Shown: in pieces, positions 25,977 through 36,004 of the stretch
Layout of the letters: each line of letters opens with the position of its first letter
Position numbering within the stretch: position 1 is the first letter of the stretch
Assembly: GCA_022828145.1 (NCBI GenBank)
Contig: JAJEJA010000094.1
Span: forward strand, 41,744-105,743
Direction of reading: 5' to 3'
Origin: Candidatus Poribacteria bacterium
GTDB taxonomy: Bacteria; Poribacteria; WGA-4E; WGA-3G
Length of the DNA: 64,000 bases
Notes under the pieces: model-generated
What the model was told of the DNA's origin: nothing
Seen by the model: the letters and a program-made list of their open reading frames with translations, nothing else
The model's database searches: none
Position numbers and translations under genes: made by a program

Positions 25977-26060
25977 ATGAAAGACAAAGATACACAATTA
26001 ATTAATCGGACGCTTGAAGGTGAATTCAAACCTGAAATTGGATATTCGACTACCAGCTGA
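25977..26060 (+). pseudogene. N-terminal remnant of a sigma-WD40 gene
   Basis: ATG 25977 opens MKDKDTQLINRTLEGEF, matching the first residues of the sigma-WD40 proteins (MKNNDTQLIHLTLDGDD). The similarity stops after about 17 codons and the frame ends at TGA 26058-26060. Everything downstream of the sigma N-terminus is missing. With its complete promoter and ribosome site it would make a 27-residue peptide. Confidence 0.75.
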
Positions 26061-26133
26061 ACTAAATTTAGATCTACCACCTGCAAACAGATAGAAAATC
26101 ATTGGATAGCTATCAGTCAGGAGTAAAGCAATA

Positions 26134-27828
26134 ATGGAACAAGAAAGACATGATATTTCCCCGCAGAACATAGAAGGAATTACAGGCACAACAGTTCTCT
26201 TGAAAAAGGTATATAAGGAGGACAAATCTCATGCTTTAGGTAATGGATTTTTCATTGAACCTGATAAAATCGTAACCAACGTTCATGTCCTTGCTGGGGC
26301 ATCAACACTCACTGCGCATTGCGTTGATACAGAAACTACTTACACCATTGAAGGTGTCATCGCCTTTGATGACATAAACGACCTCGCTGTTCTAAAGATT
26401 GCAGAGGAAGGTACACCGTTTTCCCCCGGCAATAGCAAAAAAGTTCGTAAAGGTGAGCACGTCTGTCTATTAGGATATCGAAATGATAAGAAAAACCGTT
26501 TGGACGGCACTGTTTATAGCATTCAAAACAGTGGCAAACATATCATCGTAAAGTTCAATATTACTGATGTACAGGGGTATAGTGGCAGTCCTCTGCTGAA
26601 TACGAAAGGTGAAGTTATCGGTATTATCTGTGCTGGAGGTCCACCAGTTGATGATGGTGAATTCATTATGAGTACAAACATTGCCTCAAATCTTCTCAAA
26701 AACTTGTTGAATGAAACCCATGAAGTGGAATCACTTGATGCATGGCTAAAGCGATCACGAATATATGCTTATGTAAAATCTTCTGATGCGTATCTTAGCC
26801 GAGACCACGGCGACATTAAGGAGGCAATCGCACGTTACGATGATGCCATAAGACTCAATCCAGATTTGGCTGATGTTTACAGAAACAGAGCCTTATTGAT
26901 GTACTCCTTAGAGAAACGGGACGAATACATGCTCAATACACTCTCAGCTCATAAACTCAATAGAGAACGATTTAATCTTAAACGTATTGGCTTATTTTTT
27001 TCTTGGCATCTACGATTTATCAGATTTTCTTTAGTTTTAGGTTTTCAAAAACTCATAAGGAAATTAGTCGGAGAAAACACTTGGTTCGAAGTTCAAGCAC
27101 AGGTCAGATTCCGTCTTGCCAAAAGTAAAATTGCAAATGGAAAAATATCAGATGTATTGAATATATATCAAGCAATAATTGATGACTTTACTGAGGTTAT
27201 CAACGATAAACCCGGTGAAGAGAAGCGGAAGTATTTGGATGCAGCAAGAAACTCATATAAAGAGGCAATAGTCCATCTTTCCGAAGTTATAAAGAAAAAA
27301 CCGAAACGGGCAGTGCCCTATTACCACAGGGGAAAAGCAAAATACATTTTCGGAGAGTTTGAATCACAACACAAAGACTTGAAAGTAACAAAAAAATTGT
27401 TTGAAGGGACGATCAACGACTATAGTGAAGCAATCAACCGCAAATTAAAAGGACTATACATCTATAATCACATTGGACAGGCGAGACATCAGTTAGCACA
27501 ACTTGAGAGTCAACAGGGGAATACGGAAGCAGCCCTAACCCTATATCAAAATGTCATATCAGACAGCGATGAAGCAATCCAGTCAGAAATGGAATGTGAC
27601 GCTTGTCGGTCTGCAATCCATCACCATCGCGGTGCTGCCAAAGCTGCCCTTGAGGATTATGAGGGTGCGATTGAAGATTACGATATGTCTATCAAACTAA
27701 ATCCAAAATATGCAAAGGCTTACTACAATCGCAGTAAAGCAAAACAAGCACTCGAACAGCATGAAGCAGCAGAAGCAGACCTTGCCAAAGCAAAAGAATT
27801 AGAACCAGAAATAGAAAAACGGAATTAG
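26134..27828 (+). CDS. Trypsin-like serine protease with TPR repeats
   Basis: A 564-residue protein. Residues 10-190 are a chymotrypsin/HtrA-like protease with triad H51 (VTNVHVLAG), D83 (DDINDLAVLKI) and S150 (VQGYSGSPLLN). Residues about 205-260 and 480-560 hold TPR units (AIARYDDAIRLNPDLADVYRN; AIEDYDMSIKLNPKYAKAYY), with more helical repeat material between. No signal peptide is seen. A moderately hydrophobic stretch near residues 285-305 could be a membrane contact. It lies between two sigma-WD40 genes on the same strand, with CAGGAG as ribosome site. Cleavage of the neighbouring membrane-linked sigma factors is an attractive but unsupported idea. Confidence 0.88.
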   Translation: MEQERHDISPQNIEGITGTTVLLKKVYKEDKSHALGNGFFIEPDKIVTNVHVLAGASTLTAHCVDTETTYTIEGVIAFDDINDLAVLKIAEEGTPFSPGNSKKVRKGEHVCLLGYRNDKKNRLDGTVYSIQNSGKHIIVKFNITDVQGYSGSPLLNTKGEVIGIICAGGPPVDDGEFIMSTNIASNLLKNLLNETHEVESLDAWLKRSRIYAYVKSSDAYLSRDHGDIKEAIARYDDAIRLNPDLADVYRNRALLMYSLEKRDEYMLNTLSAHKLNRERFNLKRIGLFFSWHLRFIRFSLVLGFQKLIRKLVGENTWFEVQAQVRFRLAKSKIANGKISDVLNIYQAIIDDFTEVINDKPGEEKRKYLDAARNSYKEAIVHLSEVIKKKPKRAVPYYHRGKAKYIFGEFESQHKDLKVTKKLFEGTINDYSEAINRKLKGLYIYNHIGQARHQLAQLESQQGNTEAALTLYQNVISDSDEAIQSEMECDACRSAIHHHRGAAKAALEDYEGAIEDYDMSIKLNPKYAKAYYNRSKAKQALEQHEAAEADLAKAKELEPEIEKRN

Positions 27829-27890
27829 TTGTTTTGGGATTTGACCTATGTTGAAATTGATTAGAAAACCCCTCCCAGAAATCAGATTTA

Positions 27891-28060
27891 TGGTATAATT
27901 CCACTAACAGAAGAAATATAATCCGTTATAATATCCCTTAGATTTCATATTTACCAGTAAATGTTTAACTCTCTTATCTGAACACCCACTTATCTATGCA
28001 GAATTATGCACCCATTTCACAGTTTCATTGCGTCCTATAGGGTAAAATCGGAGGCAATCC
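27891..28060 (+). promoter_or_regulatory. Conserved extended -10 promoter and leader of sigma-WD40 gene 2
   Basis: TGGTATAAT (27891-27899) is preceded by CAGATTTA as at gene 1. It is followed about 100 bases later by CAGAATTATGCACCC, TATAGGGTAAAATCGGAGGC and ATG 28061. The 5' leader is about 155 bases, like that of gene 1. Confidence 0.7.
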
Positions 28061-30988
28061 ATGAAAAACAGTGATATACAATTAATCCACCTTACGCTTG
28101 ATGGTGATGATGCCGCCTTCACGAAACTCGTTGAGAAATATCAGAAGCAGGTACACGCGTTGGTGTGGCGAAAAATCGGGGATTTCCACATCGCCGAAGA
28201 GATTACACAAGATACATTTCTGAAAGCGTATCAGAAACTCGCATCACTGAAAAAGTCACAAAGTTTCTCAGGTTGGCTTTATGTGATTGCAGCAAATTGC
28301 TGCAGTAGTTGGTTGCGTCAAAAGCAACTGCGTAAGCAATTGTTAGAGGACAAGGATATTGCACATCCCGATAAAGCAACCTATTCTGAGCATGTGCTTG
28401 AGGAAAATGAACGGATCACCACAGAAACACAGCGCGACGTCGTCAAAAAATTACTTGCGAAGCTTGGTGAAAGTGAACGCACTGTCGTGACATTACATTA
28501 CTTTGGAGAGATGTCGTGTGCTGAGATCGGTGCCTTCATGGGTGTATCGGCAAATACGGTTAAGAGTCGACTGCGCCGCGCGCAGCAGCGTCTACAAAAG
28601 GAGGAAACGATGATAAGAGAGGCTTTAGACAATTTCAAAATCACACCACATCTTACTGATAATGTCATGCGTGAGATTTCGCGCATCAAACCCGCTACCC
28701 CGACAAGTAATAAACCTTTCGTCCCGTGGGCAATTGCTGCTTCTACATTGGCAGTGGTGTTGCTCATGCTCGGTTTTGGCAATAACACATACTTGACGCG
28801 TTTTCAGAAACCCTATAGTTTCGATGCCACTGCAGAGATCGCAATCGAGATCATTGATGCACCTATAGTAGCGAATCTTGAATCTAAACTTGATGTGCGA
28901 ACACAAGCAAAAAACGCAAATGTATTGGTAAATCAAAATGATCCTGAAAATCAACAAGATGATAACAGCACCACTATATCTGAAGATGCACAAAAAGAGG
29001 AAACAGTGAAAGATTACACACAATGGGAATTACCCAATAAAGCGAAAAAGCGTTTAGGAAAAGGTGAGATTAGAGAAATTCAGTTCTCACCTAATGGTAA
29101 ACAACTTGCTGTTGGCACTGAAATTGGTGTGTGGATGTATGATGCGGAGACAGGTAAGGAAATATCACTATTGCCGGGAAGATGTGAATCGCTTGCTTTT
29201 TCGCCTGATGGACGTTTTCTTGCTAATGGTGGAGGCGACCCAAGTAGCGCGATAGGTGGCACCCGATGGGAAACTGGATTCCAGTTGTGGGAAATAGATA
29301 CAGGACAAAAAGTTACACTACACACTCGGCTGCCGGCTGCATCGGAGCTTTGGTTCTCCGATGACAGCAAAACACTTGTCGCACTGAATCAAGCAGGAGA
29401 CACGATCTATTGGGTAGATACCGATACCGGAAAAAGTCGCGTTAAGAAGTTTGAAAATCGACTCGATTCACATCCCTATGATGTTTACGCACTTACACAC
29501 GACAAAATTGCGGTAGCTGAAAATAGTGGAATACTTGAGTTGTGGAACTCAGAAACTGGCAGAAAGCTGTCTACACTTACAGGACCAGCAGAAAGGATTC
29601 AAGCAGACGATATTATAGGACCCTATTCTAACCGTGTTATATCCTTGGCATTCTCCCCAGATGGCACGCATCTCGCTACTGGAAGATTAGATAGAAGTGT
29701 ACGGTTATGGGATACGTCAGGTAACAGTGAACCTATCCTGCTTCAAAAACAATCGTTAAGTGGGGATTTGTTGCGAACCCATCAGGAGTTAGTTGGCGGT
29801 CCAGATGTCTTGTTATTCTCTCCGAATGGAAAAATCCTCGCATGTGGAGCAGGTCAGCATGTGAAATTATGGGATACTACCACCGGTGAATTGATCACTA
29901 CCTTTACAGCACATATCGGTTTTATTGAATATTTAGCGTTTTCAACTGATGGCAGCACGCTCGCGAGTGCAAGTAATGATGGTACAATCAAGTATTGGAA
30001 CATCAATACAGGCAAACCGATTCAATCTCACATTACCAGACATATACCTTGGGTAATAAGCACAAGTTTTATTAATAATAGCTCAACACTTGCTTGCGTT
30101 GATTATGGCGGCATGATCACTATATGGGATTTGGAAACATCACAAATCACCACACACCGAACTAAGACTGCTTTTGAAAATACGAGATGGGAGGCTGAAT
30201 CAGAGCCATTGGTATTTTCACCCGATGGAACAAAACTTGTCAGCAACGGGGTAATGAATGACTCGACAGCCCCGCTGAGACTGACCTACCTGCTTCGCTT
30301 GTTTGATGTCAGCACTGGACGTGAGTTGAATACCTTGGTGTATACCAATGAAAATTCCTCAGAGATAGAATTCTCACCTGATGGAAAAATGATAGCCTTC
30401 GGTGTTCATAGTCATACTTATGGAAAAATTCGCTTATGGAATACAGAGACCGATGACACCTTTGATATCCAATTTGCGGATCAATCCGAAGGGCTGAGTG
30501 CTATGGCATTTTCTCCGGACGGATATAGACTTGTAATAGGGACCCATGAAGGAAAGGTTCAGATGTGGGATGTCAAAGATGGCGTTTTGTTAACCTCCTT
30601 CTTTGACGAACAACCTATCGAACACATTATGGATATAACAATCTCTTCAGACGGATCCTTAATTGCTGTAGTAATGCAAGAACAAATTCGTCTGGTGGGA
30701 CGAGCGAAACAACCGCATTTTAATGAAGCGTCCTCTGGAGCTGATACTTTTTGGCTTGAAGCTATTTTTTCACCAGATAATACCGTGCTTATTCTCAGCC
30801 TTATTGGTGGGGGAATTCAATTACGGGATGTAGCTACGGGAGAAGTACTCACTACACTTGAAGGGCATACTGCTTCACCGTATGTGTTTTCATTTTCACC
30901 TGATGGTAAAACGCTTGTTAGTGCGGGGTATGATGGTGCAATCCTTCTGTGGGATTGGGAGGAAGTCCTTGAGAGTTTAGAACAGTAA
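28061..30988 (+). CDS. ECF sigma factor fused to membrane segment and WD40 repeats, paralog 2
   Basis: A 975-residue paralog of the protein at 22224 with the same plan: ECF region 2 (GDFHIAEEITQDTFLKAYQK), region 4 (MSCAEIGAFMGVSANTVKSR), hydrophobic helix at about 228-246 (WAIAASTLAVVLLMLGFG), polar linker, and WD40-type units to the end (ILLWDWEEVLESLEQ). The sigma halves of the two paralogs are much closer to each other than the propellers are. That fits conserved promoter recognition or core binding with diversifying sensor surfaces. It converges on panB with a gap of only 19 bases. Confidence 0.93.
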   Translation: MKNSDIQLIHLTLDGDDAAFTKLVEKYQKQVHALVWRKIGDFHIAEEITQDTFLKAYQKLASLKKSQSFSGWLYVIAANCCSSWLRQKQLRKQLLEDKDIAHPDKATYSEHVLEENERITTETQRDVVKKLLAKLGESERTVVTLHYFGEMSCAEIGAFMGVSANTVKSRLRRAQQRLQKEETMIREALDNFKITPHLTDNVMREISRIKPATPTSNKPFVPWAIAASTLAVVLLMLGFGNNTYLTRFQKPYSFDATAEIAIEIIDAPIVANLESKLDVRTQAKNANVLVNQNDPENQQDDNSTTISEDAQKEETVKDYTQWELPNKAKKRLGKGEIREIQFSPNGKQLAVGTEIGVWMYDAETGKEISLLPGRCESLAFSPDGRFLANGGGDPSSAIGGTRWETGFQLWEIDTGQKVTLHTRLPAASELWFSDDSKTLVALNQAGDTIYWVDTDTGKSRVKKFENRLDSHPYDVYALTHDKIAVAENSGILELWNSETGRKLSTLTGPAERIQADDIIGPYSNRVISLAFSPDGTHLATGRLDRSVRLWDTSGNSEPILLQKQSLSGDLLRTHQELVGGPDVLLFSPNGKILACGAGQHVKLWDTTTGELITTFTAHIGFIEYLAFSTDGSTLASASNDGTIKYWNINTGKPIQSHITRHIPWVISTSFINNSSTLACVDYGGMITIWDLETSQITTHRTKTAFENTRWEAESEPLVFSPDGTKLVSNGVMNDSTAPLRLTYLLRLFDVSTGRELNTLVYTNENSSEIEFSPDGKMIAFGVHSHTYGKIRLWNTETDDTFDIQFADQSEGLSAMAFSPDGYRLVIGTHEGKVQMWDVKDGVLLTSFFDEQPIEHIMDITISSDGSLIAVVMQEQIRLVGRAKQPHFNEASSGADTFWLEAIFSPDNTVLILSLIGGGIQLRDVATGEVLTTLEGHTASPYVFSFSPDGKTLVSAGYDGAILLWDWEEVLESLEQ

Positions 30989-31007
30989 GAGAAAAGTGTG
31001 AGGTGTT

Positions 31008-31838
31008 TTACCGTTCTGACTCCAACCATTTCTGCACCCGTGCTAATTTGTCAGTGGCGATGTGGGCAACATTAGCATCTGTTGGAAAGTCTCCGTTTTG
31101 GACTTCTTGCTTATACTGACATATTGCTTCAAAGGTGAGTTGGTTGTAGTCTTGATAACGTTTTGCATGTCTGAAAGATGTACCTATCCCTAAAACATCG
31201 TTGATAACAAGCACTTGTCCATCACAGTATCTACCTGCCCCGATACCTATAGTCGGGATGTCCAGGGTATCCGTGATGATGCGGCTAATCTCTTCGGTGA
31301 TCTTCTCAAGTACGATGAGTTTTGCTCCTGCGTCTTCAAGTGCTGATGCGGTTTGAATGAGTTCCTTGGCATTCGCAACCGTTTTCCCGTGTGTTGATGC
31401 CCTTGTACCGTGTATCTGCGGGGTGTGTCCGATATGTGCGCAGACGTCTATCTCTTGCTCGGTGAGAGCGGTAACAATAGGGACTTTTTCTGTTCCGCCT
31501 TCTAATTTAACAGCATCAGCTCCGTTGTCTAAGAAGAGATTTGCATTCGCAACGGCTTGCTTGGAATTTTGGTCAGAGGCATAAGGCATATCGACGAGGA
31601 GGTAGGCATAAGTCACACCACGACGTACAGCTTTAAGGTGATGTAGCATATCCGCCATCGTCACCTCCATTTCGCTTTTGTAGCCGAGGATATTCGTACC
31701 GACGCTATCCCCCACAAAAACGATGTCTATGTTTGCGTCATCCTGCAGACAAGCTGTGGGATAATCGTAACAGGTTAGCACGGTGATCGGTTGGTGCTGC
31801 TTTTTTTTACTATGAAGGTAGGTGATGTCTTTCTTCAT
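31008..31838 (-). CDS. panB: 3-methyl-2-oxobutanoate hydroxymethyltransferase (ketopantoate hydroxymethyltransferase)
   Basis: A 276-residue (beta/alpha)8 enzyme of pantothenate synthesis adding a hydroxymethyl group from methylenetetrahydrofolate to 2-oxoisovalerate. Motifs include VLTCYDYPTA, FVGDSVGTNILGY (metal Asp), AVKLEGGTE, CAHIGHTPQ and GIGAGRYCDGQVLVINDVLG. panC and panD are not in the window. It follows sucD by eight bases on the same strand. Confidence 0.95.
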   Translation of the reverse strand: MKKDITYLHSKKKQHQPITVLTCYDYPTACLQDDANIDIVFVGDSVGTNILGYKSEMEVTMADMLHHLKAVRRGVTYAYLLVDMPYASDQNSKQAVANANLFLDNGADAVKLEGGTEKVPIVTALTEQEIDVCAHIGHTPQIHGTRASTHGKTVANAKELIQTASALEDAGAKLIVLEKITEEISRIITDTLDIPTIGIGAGRYCDGQVLVINDVLGIGTSFRHAKRYQDYNQLTFEAICQYKQEVQNGDFPTDANVAHIATDKLARVQKWLESER

Positions 31839-31846
31839 TGTTGAAT

Positions 31847-32722
31847 CTATCTTCCCAAGACCTCTGCAACTGTCTCTCCGATGGTGGTGAGGTCATCTGC
31901 AACGGCAATTCCAGCATCTTTGAGTGACGCAATTTTATCGGCAGCGGTGCCTTTTCCCCCAGAGATGATAGCACCTGCATGTCCCATCCGTTTGCCGGGT
32001 GGAGCAGTTTGTCCGGCAATAAAACCGATCACAGGTTTTGTCATTTCGGTTTTGACGAACTGTGCAGCTTTTTCCTCGGATGTTCCACCGATTTCACCGA
32101 TTAAGACAACTGCGTGTGTGTCATCATCTTCCTCAAAACGTTTGAGAACATCAACAAAGGTTGTCCCAATCACAGGGTCCCCTCCGATCCCGACACAAGT
32201 AGATTGTCCAATACCGAGCTGTTTCAATTGATACGCGGCTTCATAGGTCAACGTCCCGCTTCGTGAGACTATTCCAACGTTCCCGGGTGAATATGCAAAT
32301 GCTGGCATCACACCGATTTTACATTCACCTGGCGTGATGATACCCGGACAGTTCGGACCAATTAGTCGTGTCTGTTTACCATTTAAAAAAGCTTTTGCTT
32401 TCACCATATCAAGGATAGGGATGTGCTCAGAGATACAGACAATTAATTCAACACCAGCATCTGCAGCTTCCATGATGGAATCTGCGGCGTTGAAACGTGC
32501 GGGAACGAATATAAGTGACGTATCTGCTCCTGTTTCCGCAACACCTTGGGCAACAGTATCAAAAACGGGTATCCCGTTGACATCAACTCCGCCTTTACCG
32601 GGTACTGTTCCGGCAACAATCTGCGTTCCGTAATCCACACACTGTTCTGTGTGAAAGCGTCCAGAACTTCCCGTAATACCTTGCACTATTACTTTTGTAT
32701 TTTTATTGACGAATATGCTCAT
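31847..32722 (-). CDS. sucD: Succinyl-CoA ligase alpha subunit
   Basis: A 291-residue CoA-binding subunit of succinyl-CoA synthetase in the TCA cycle. The CoA-binding Rossmann part is at 1-130 ([35 protein letters not shown]) and the phospho-histidine loop is [17 protein letters not shown] near residue 245. The beta subunit, sucC, is about 7 kb away at 39941 on the same strand rather than adjacent, which is unusual. Confidence 0.96.
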   Translation of the reverse strand: MSIFVNKNTKVIVQGITGSSGRFHTEQCVDYGTQIVAGTVPGKGGVDVNGIPVFDTVAQGVAETGADTSLIFVPARFNAADSIMEAADAGVELIVCISEHIPILDMVKAKAFLNGKQTRLIGPNCPGIITPGECKIGVMPAFAYSPGNVGIVSRSGTLTYEAAYQLKQLGIGQSTCVGIGGDPVIGTTFVDVLKRFEEDDDTHAVVLIGEIGGTSEEKAAQFVKTEMTKPVIGFIAGQTAPPGKRMGHAGAIISGGKGTAADKIASLKDAGIAVADDLTTIGETVAEVLGR

Positions 32723-32727
32723 ATTTC

Positions 32728-34770
32728 TTATTCAATCACGAGATAACTAACGCTTTTTGCCTCCATCTCAATTGGAATCTCAACATTGTAGTTTCGGTCG
32801 ATTTTGTACTCTTTGGGTTCTCCCTCTTTTTCCCGTATATTAGCAGTTTCAGACAATCCGGTATAATATAACGGCAGTTTCAAAGTGGTCTCTTGCGTTT
32901 TCTGCGTAGGATTGTAGAGCATCGCGAGTCCACAGGGACTGATTTGCGCGTTTGCGTGGAGTATACAATCTATGGAACGTCCATCTGGTCGTCGCACATG
33001 AATAACATCAGACTCTAATATTGTACGGTATTTTTTGAAAAAGTCAACCCATTTCTTAACGACTGCTTTCGTCTGTTCAGTGTCAAAAAGTCGTGGACCG
33101 CGATAGCAAGCAATCACACCACTACCGAAGTTCTGTGCAAGATGTGATTCGTAGTCATCAAGGTGTTCGGAAAGCGGTTCGAATGTTGCGGCTTGCCCAC
33201 CACCGTGATACTCGACCAATGGAACGAACATCCACCCCATACTTGGCGTTTTCTCGTAAGTTCCATCGTAGATATTCTGCCGTGCAATCAGAATTTGTCG
33301 CTCGCGTGGTAAACTAAAATTCGTTTCTCGATAACCCATACCACATTTGTTTGAACCGTTGAGATAATAATTGTCTGGTGAATTGATATAGATACCGCGT
33401 TTTCGGCATTCATGGTAAAAATTCACACATGCTTCCCACTGGCGCAACTGCGAATCTGCCAATCCGTTATGGTGTTTGTGTTCTGTAGATGCACAGACAT
33501 CACCGTGATAAGGACCATCTGTCTCTATGATATCCATACCCGTCGCATCCATGAAATTTAACACACGTTTGACATATCCATCTCCCCATGCACTTGCAAG
33601 ACAAGCACTCTGTCCAAATCTACTTCCTGGTTTGCCAGTTTCTGGGTCAATACAGTTGAACTCTTCCCCCACACCCCGCGAAGCACACATCAGTGTATAG
33701 CCGCCGAGTTGAATCCCTTTACTATGTGCGTAATCTGCCAACTCCTTCATTCTGGCGATGTATTCTGGGTTTTCACTTTCTATATTGTATCCACTGCCGA
33801 AGGTCATAATCACCATTTCGAAACCGACTTCAGCACACTGATCGATTGCTAATCGCACAGCGTCCGGTTCTGCACTCCGCACATGCATAAGAATAGGATT
33901 TTCCGTGATCTGTGGTGCGACTGTGCGATACATCTTACGGCGTGCGAGTCCTTTTCGTTCACGGTCATCGCTATCGTGTAGAATTTCGAAGGTGCGAAAA
34001 CTTGTGAAAGTCTCTCCCTGTTGTAGAATCACACCAGGACCGAGGGGATAATGGCTTTTCATCAATAACGGCATCTGATAGCGATAATCCACCTGTGTCA
34101 GGTATTCTTCATCCGGTCCCCATTCTGTCGTTTGCATTCTACTGAAAGCATAATCGCTCTCCACCTGCAGCCGATGCTGTTCCTGCTCGTTGACTGCAAG
34201 AATTTCACAGCTTAAGGCATCCAATTGAATCGGTTTTTGCCCCTCATTGTGAATAGTAATCCATTTGGATAGCACAGGAATACCTTGATATAGTTCATAA
34301 TGCACGCTAACCTGAAGTGAATCAATGGATGGCGGTGGTGAGAACGTAACCGATAGTGTTACACCTTCTGGCGGATATACTGACGGTGTTGTTGAACGTC
34401 TTTTCACCCACGGATATGGATTTTTAGGCTCACCGACTTGATACTCTTGAAATTGAAATGCGTTTTCGTCGGTGGTCAAGTCTGCGATCCATTCCTCATC
34501 AAGATAGGCGTAATCGGGTTGTCCTTTCAATCCACCTACCTCATATTCGTGTCCATTAATCGAAAGAATCGCCTCTGGTTTGATACCACGTAGAAGACTG
34601 GTTTCTGTGATTTGATTGGTATAATTGACTGTTGCGAAATTCGGTGCGGTGACGAACCTTCGTTGTATGAGTCCGTTTGTGAGAATAAGTGTATTGTCCG
34701 TTTCTTCTACTGAAGCGGGTTGCGTGTATGGTTGGACTAACCAGTCGTTTTGTTGTGATGTGTGTTGCAT
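32728..34770 (-). CDS. Alpha-galactosidase-like glycoside hydrolase (GH-D clan type)
   Basis: A 680-residue cytoplasmic-looking protein without signal peptide. Residues 1-290 are a beta-rich N-terminal domain ([40 protein letters not shown]) as in GH36/GH27-like enzymes. Residues about 310-600 look like a TIM barrel with [11 protein letters not shown], whose Asp is a candidate catalytic residue, and [12 protein letters not shown]. The last about 80 residues are a beta domain. The fold assignment comes from pattern only. Substrate is unknown. It is five bases upstream of sucD, so cotranscribed, though the metabolic link is unclear. Confidence 0.7.
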   Translation of the reverse strand: MQHTSQQNDWLVQPYTQPASVEETDNTLILTNGLIQRRFVTAPNFATVNYTNQITETSLLRGIKPEAILSINGHEYEVGGLKGQPDYAYLDEEWIADLTTDENAFQFQEYQVGEPKNPYPWVKRRSTTPSVYPPEGVTLSVTFSPPPSIDSLQVSVHYELYQGIPVLSKWITIHNEGQKPIQLDALSCEILAVNEQEQHRLQVESDYAFSRMQTTEWGPDEEYLTQVDYRYQMPLLMKSHYPLGPGVILQQGETFTSFRTFEILHDSDDRERKGLARRKMYRTVAPQITENPILMHVRSAEPDAVRLAIDQCAEVGFEMVIMTFGSGYNIESENPEYIARMKELADYAHSKGIQLGGYTLMCASRGVGEEFNCIDPETGKPGSRFGQSACLASAWGDGYVKRVLNFMDATGMDIIETDGPYHGDVCASTEHKHHNGLADSQLRQWEACVNFYHECRKRGIYINSPDNYYLNGSNKCGMGYRETNFSLPRERQILIARQNIYDGTYEKTPSMGWMFVPLVEYHGGGQAATFEPLSEHLDDYESHLAQNFGSGVIACYRGPRLFDTEQTKAVVKKWVDFFKKYRTILESDVIHVRRPDGRSIDCILHANAQISPCGLAMLYNPTQKTQETTLKLPLYYTGLSETANIREKEGEPKEYKIDRNYNVEIPIEMEAKSVSYLVIE

Positions 34771-34835
34771 GTTGTATCCTTTTATATTTTAACGTGATCT
34801 TGGTGTACACCGATCGGCAAAAAACCGCAATCCCA

Positions 34836-35087
34836 TTATGCAACTTCCTCAAATTCTGCTAAGTCGCGTGCATAATCAAGGCAAGCATAAATCTGCGTTG
34901 TTTTGATATCTGGAAATTCGACGATGATTTCGTCAGTCGTATACCCCGCAGCAAGGTAACCAAGAAGAAGACTTACAGGAATCCTCGTACCTTTTATACG
35001 TGGTCTACCCCGTAGTATTTCTGGTGTGCTAACTATGTGGTCTCTCCAATTTATAGGTATCTGTAATTCTTCAATAGTATTACATTT
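34836..35087 (-). pseudogene. DUF433 (VapB-like) domain ORF without a standard start codon
   Basis: The minus strand reads NWRDHIVSTPEILRGRPRIK followed by GTRIPVSLLLGYLAAGYTTD and FPDIKTTQIYACLDYARDLA, a nearly complete DUF433 domain ending at TAA 34838-34836. Upstream the frame closes at a TGA (35090-35088), and between that stop and the domain there is no ATG, GTG or TTG. Either translation starts at an ATT or the 5' end has been lost. DUF433 proteins are often antitoxin-like partners of PIN-type toxins; no toxin gene is adjacent. Confidence 0.65.
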
Positions 35088-35853
35088 TCAAATTCGCCCA
35101 TCTGGTAGTGAGTTTATCATGTGCTTCAACAGCGGCAAATTCTTCAACATAGTTTAGCAGATTCTCCATGAAAAGTGCTGCCATGTCTTTCGTATTGTCA
35201 TCGTTGCCTACGACATGATATTTATCGGGTGCAATTGCCATCATCAGGAATTTCCCTTTTCCGTAAGTTGCTTCCATGATGACAGGTTCTCCTAAACTTT
35301 CCATCAGCACGTCAAATCCTCTTTGAGAAGCGATGACTTCCCAAACAGTAGGCCAACCTCCAAATCCCCAGTCTTTAAAGGATTCTGGATCCATACGGTT
35401 GGGTTTGTTAAAGAGTAGATGATCCGCTTCCAATATCTCAAAATCTGTGCTGTCTCGGTCACTCCGGACACAACTCAATTCAGGGGGCAGCCAATCTACA
35501 TTTGCTTCGTTTTGATCAGCTTGGGTTGGTTCCCAGACGATACCTCCATTTTCAACGAAATCCTGAATAACTTGTGCATTGTTATCAAGGCTTTGGTGAA
35601 GCACAGCACTGTTGGTCGTCATACTACCGATTAAGAAGATTTTATCATCTGCTTTGAAATGTAACTGTCCGCCTTCAAGGTCATCTGTGAGATCATCATA
35701 CTCGACTTTGAATTCATCCAGAGTCTGACGTAACGCATCAACCTTTGTCCATTCGTCAGCAAAATCAACAACGACAATATCAGCGGCTTCTACAGCCATT
35801 ACGCCTATAACGAGTATCAGAATACAGTACCATACAAACAATCGGGATAGCAT
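35080..35853 (-). CDS. Secreted protein of unknown function (possible GATase-like fold)
   Basis: A 257-residue protein with a signal peptide (MLSRLFVWYCILILVIGVMA, cleavage probably after VEAA). The mature part resembles ThuA/GATase1-like Rossmann proteins: strand VVVDFADEW, the FLIGSMTTNSAVL segment, VIQDFVENGGIVWEP, and ATYGKGKFLMMAIAPDKYH near the end. No catalytic triad is identifiable. Periplasmic or extracellular location is likely. Confidence 0.65.
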   Translation of the reverse strand: MLSRLFVWYCILILVIGVMAVEAADIVVVDFADEWTKVDALRQTLDEFKVEYDDLTDDLEGGQLHFKADDKIFLIGSMTTNSAVLHQSLDNNAQVIQDFVENGGIVWEPTQADQNEANVDWLPPELSCVRSDRDSTDFEILEADHLLFNKPNRMDPESFKDWGFGGWPTVWEVIASQRGFDVLMESLGEPVIMEATYGKGKFLMMAIAPDKYHVVGNDDNTKDMAALFMENLLNYVEEFAAVEAHDKLTTRWANLKM

Positions 35854-35905
35854 AAGTTTATCTCCTTACTGTAGTGTCAACTATAATTGATGAAACACGA
35901 ACTCT

Positions 35906-35957
35906 GTAGGAGCGATCTCCGAATCGGGACTGATCGGGAATCGGAGTTCCCTCCTAC
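35906..35957. repeat. Palindromic intergenic repeat, family R1
   Basis: GTAGGAGCGATCTCCGAATC at the left and GATTCGG..., then GGAGTTCCCTCCTAC at the right: the same two arms as at 6094-6156 in reversed order, about 50 bases in all. Confidence 0.85.
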
Positions 35958-36004
35958 GATCATAGTGTCCAGTTATTTGTAAAATCTACCATAAATCGCT
36001 CGAA

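Noticed and set aside
26134..27828. Periplasmic HtrA/DegP protease
   Set aside because: No signal peptide and no PDZ domain; the C-terminal part is TPR-like.
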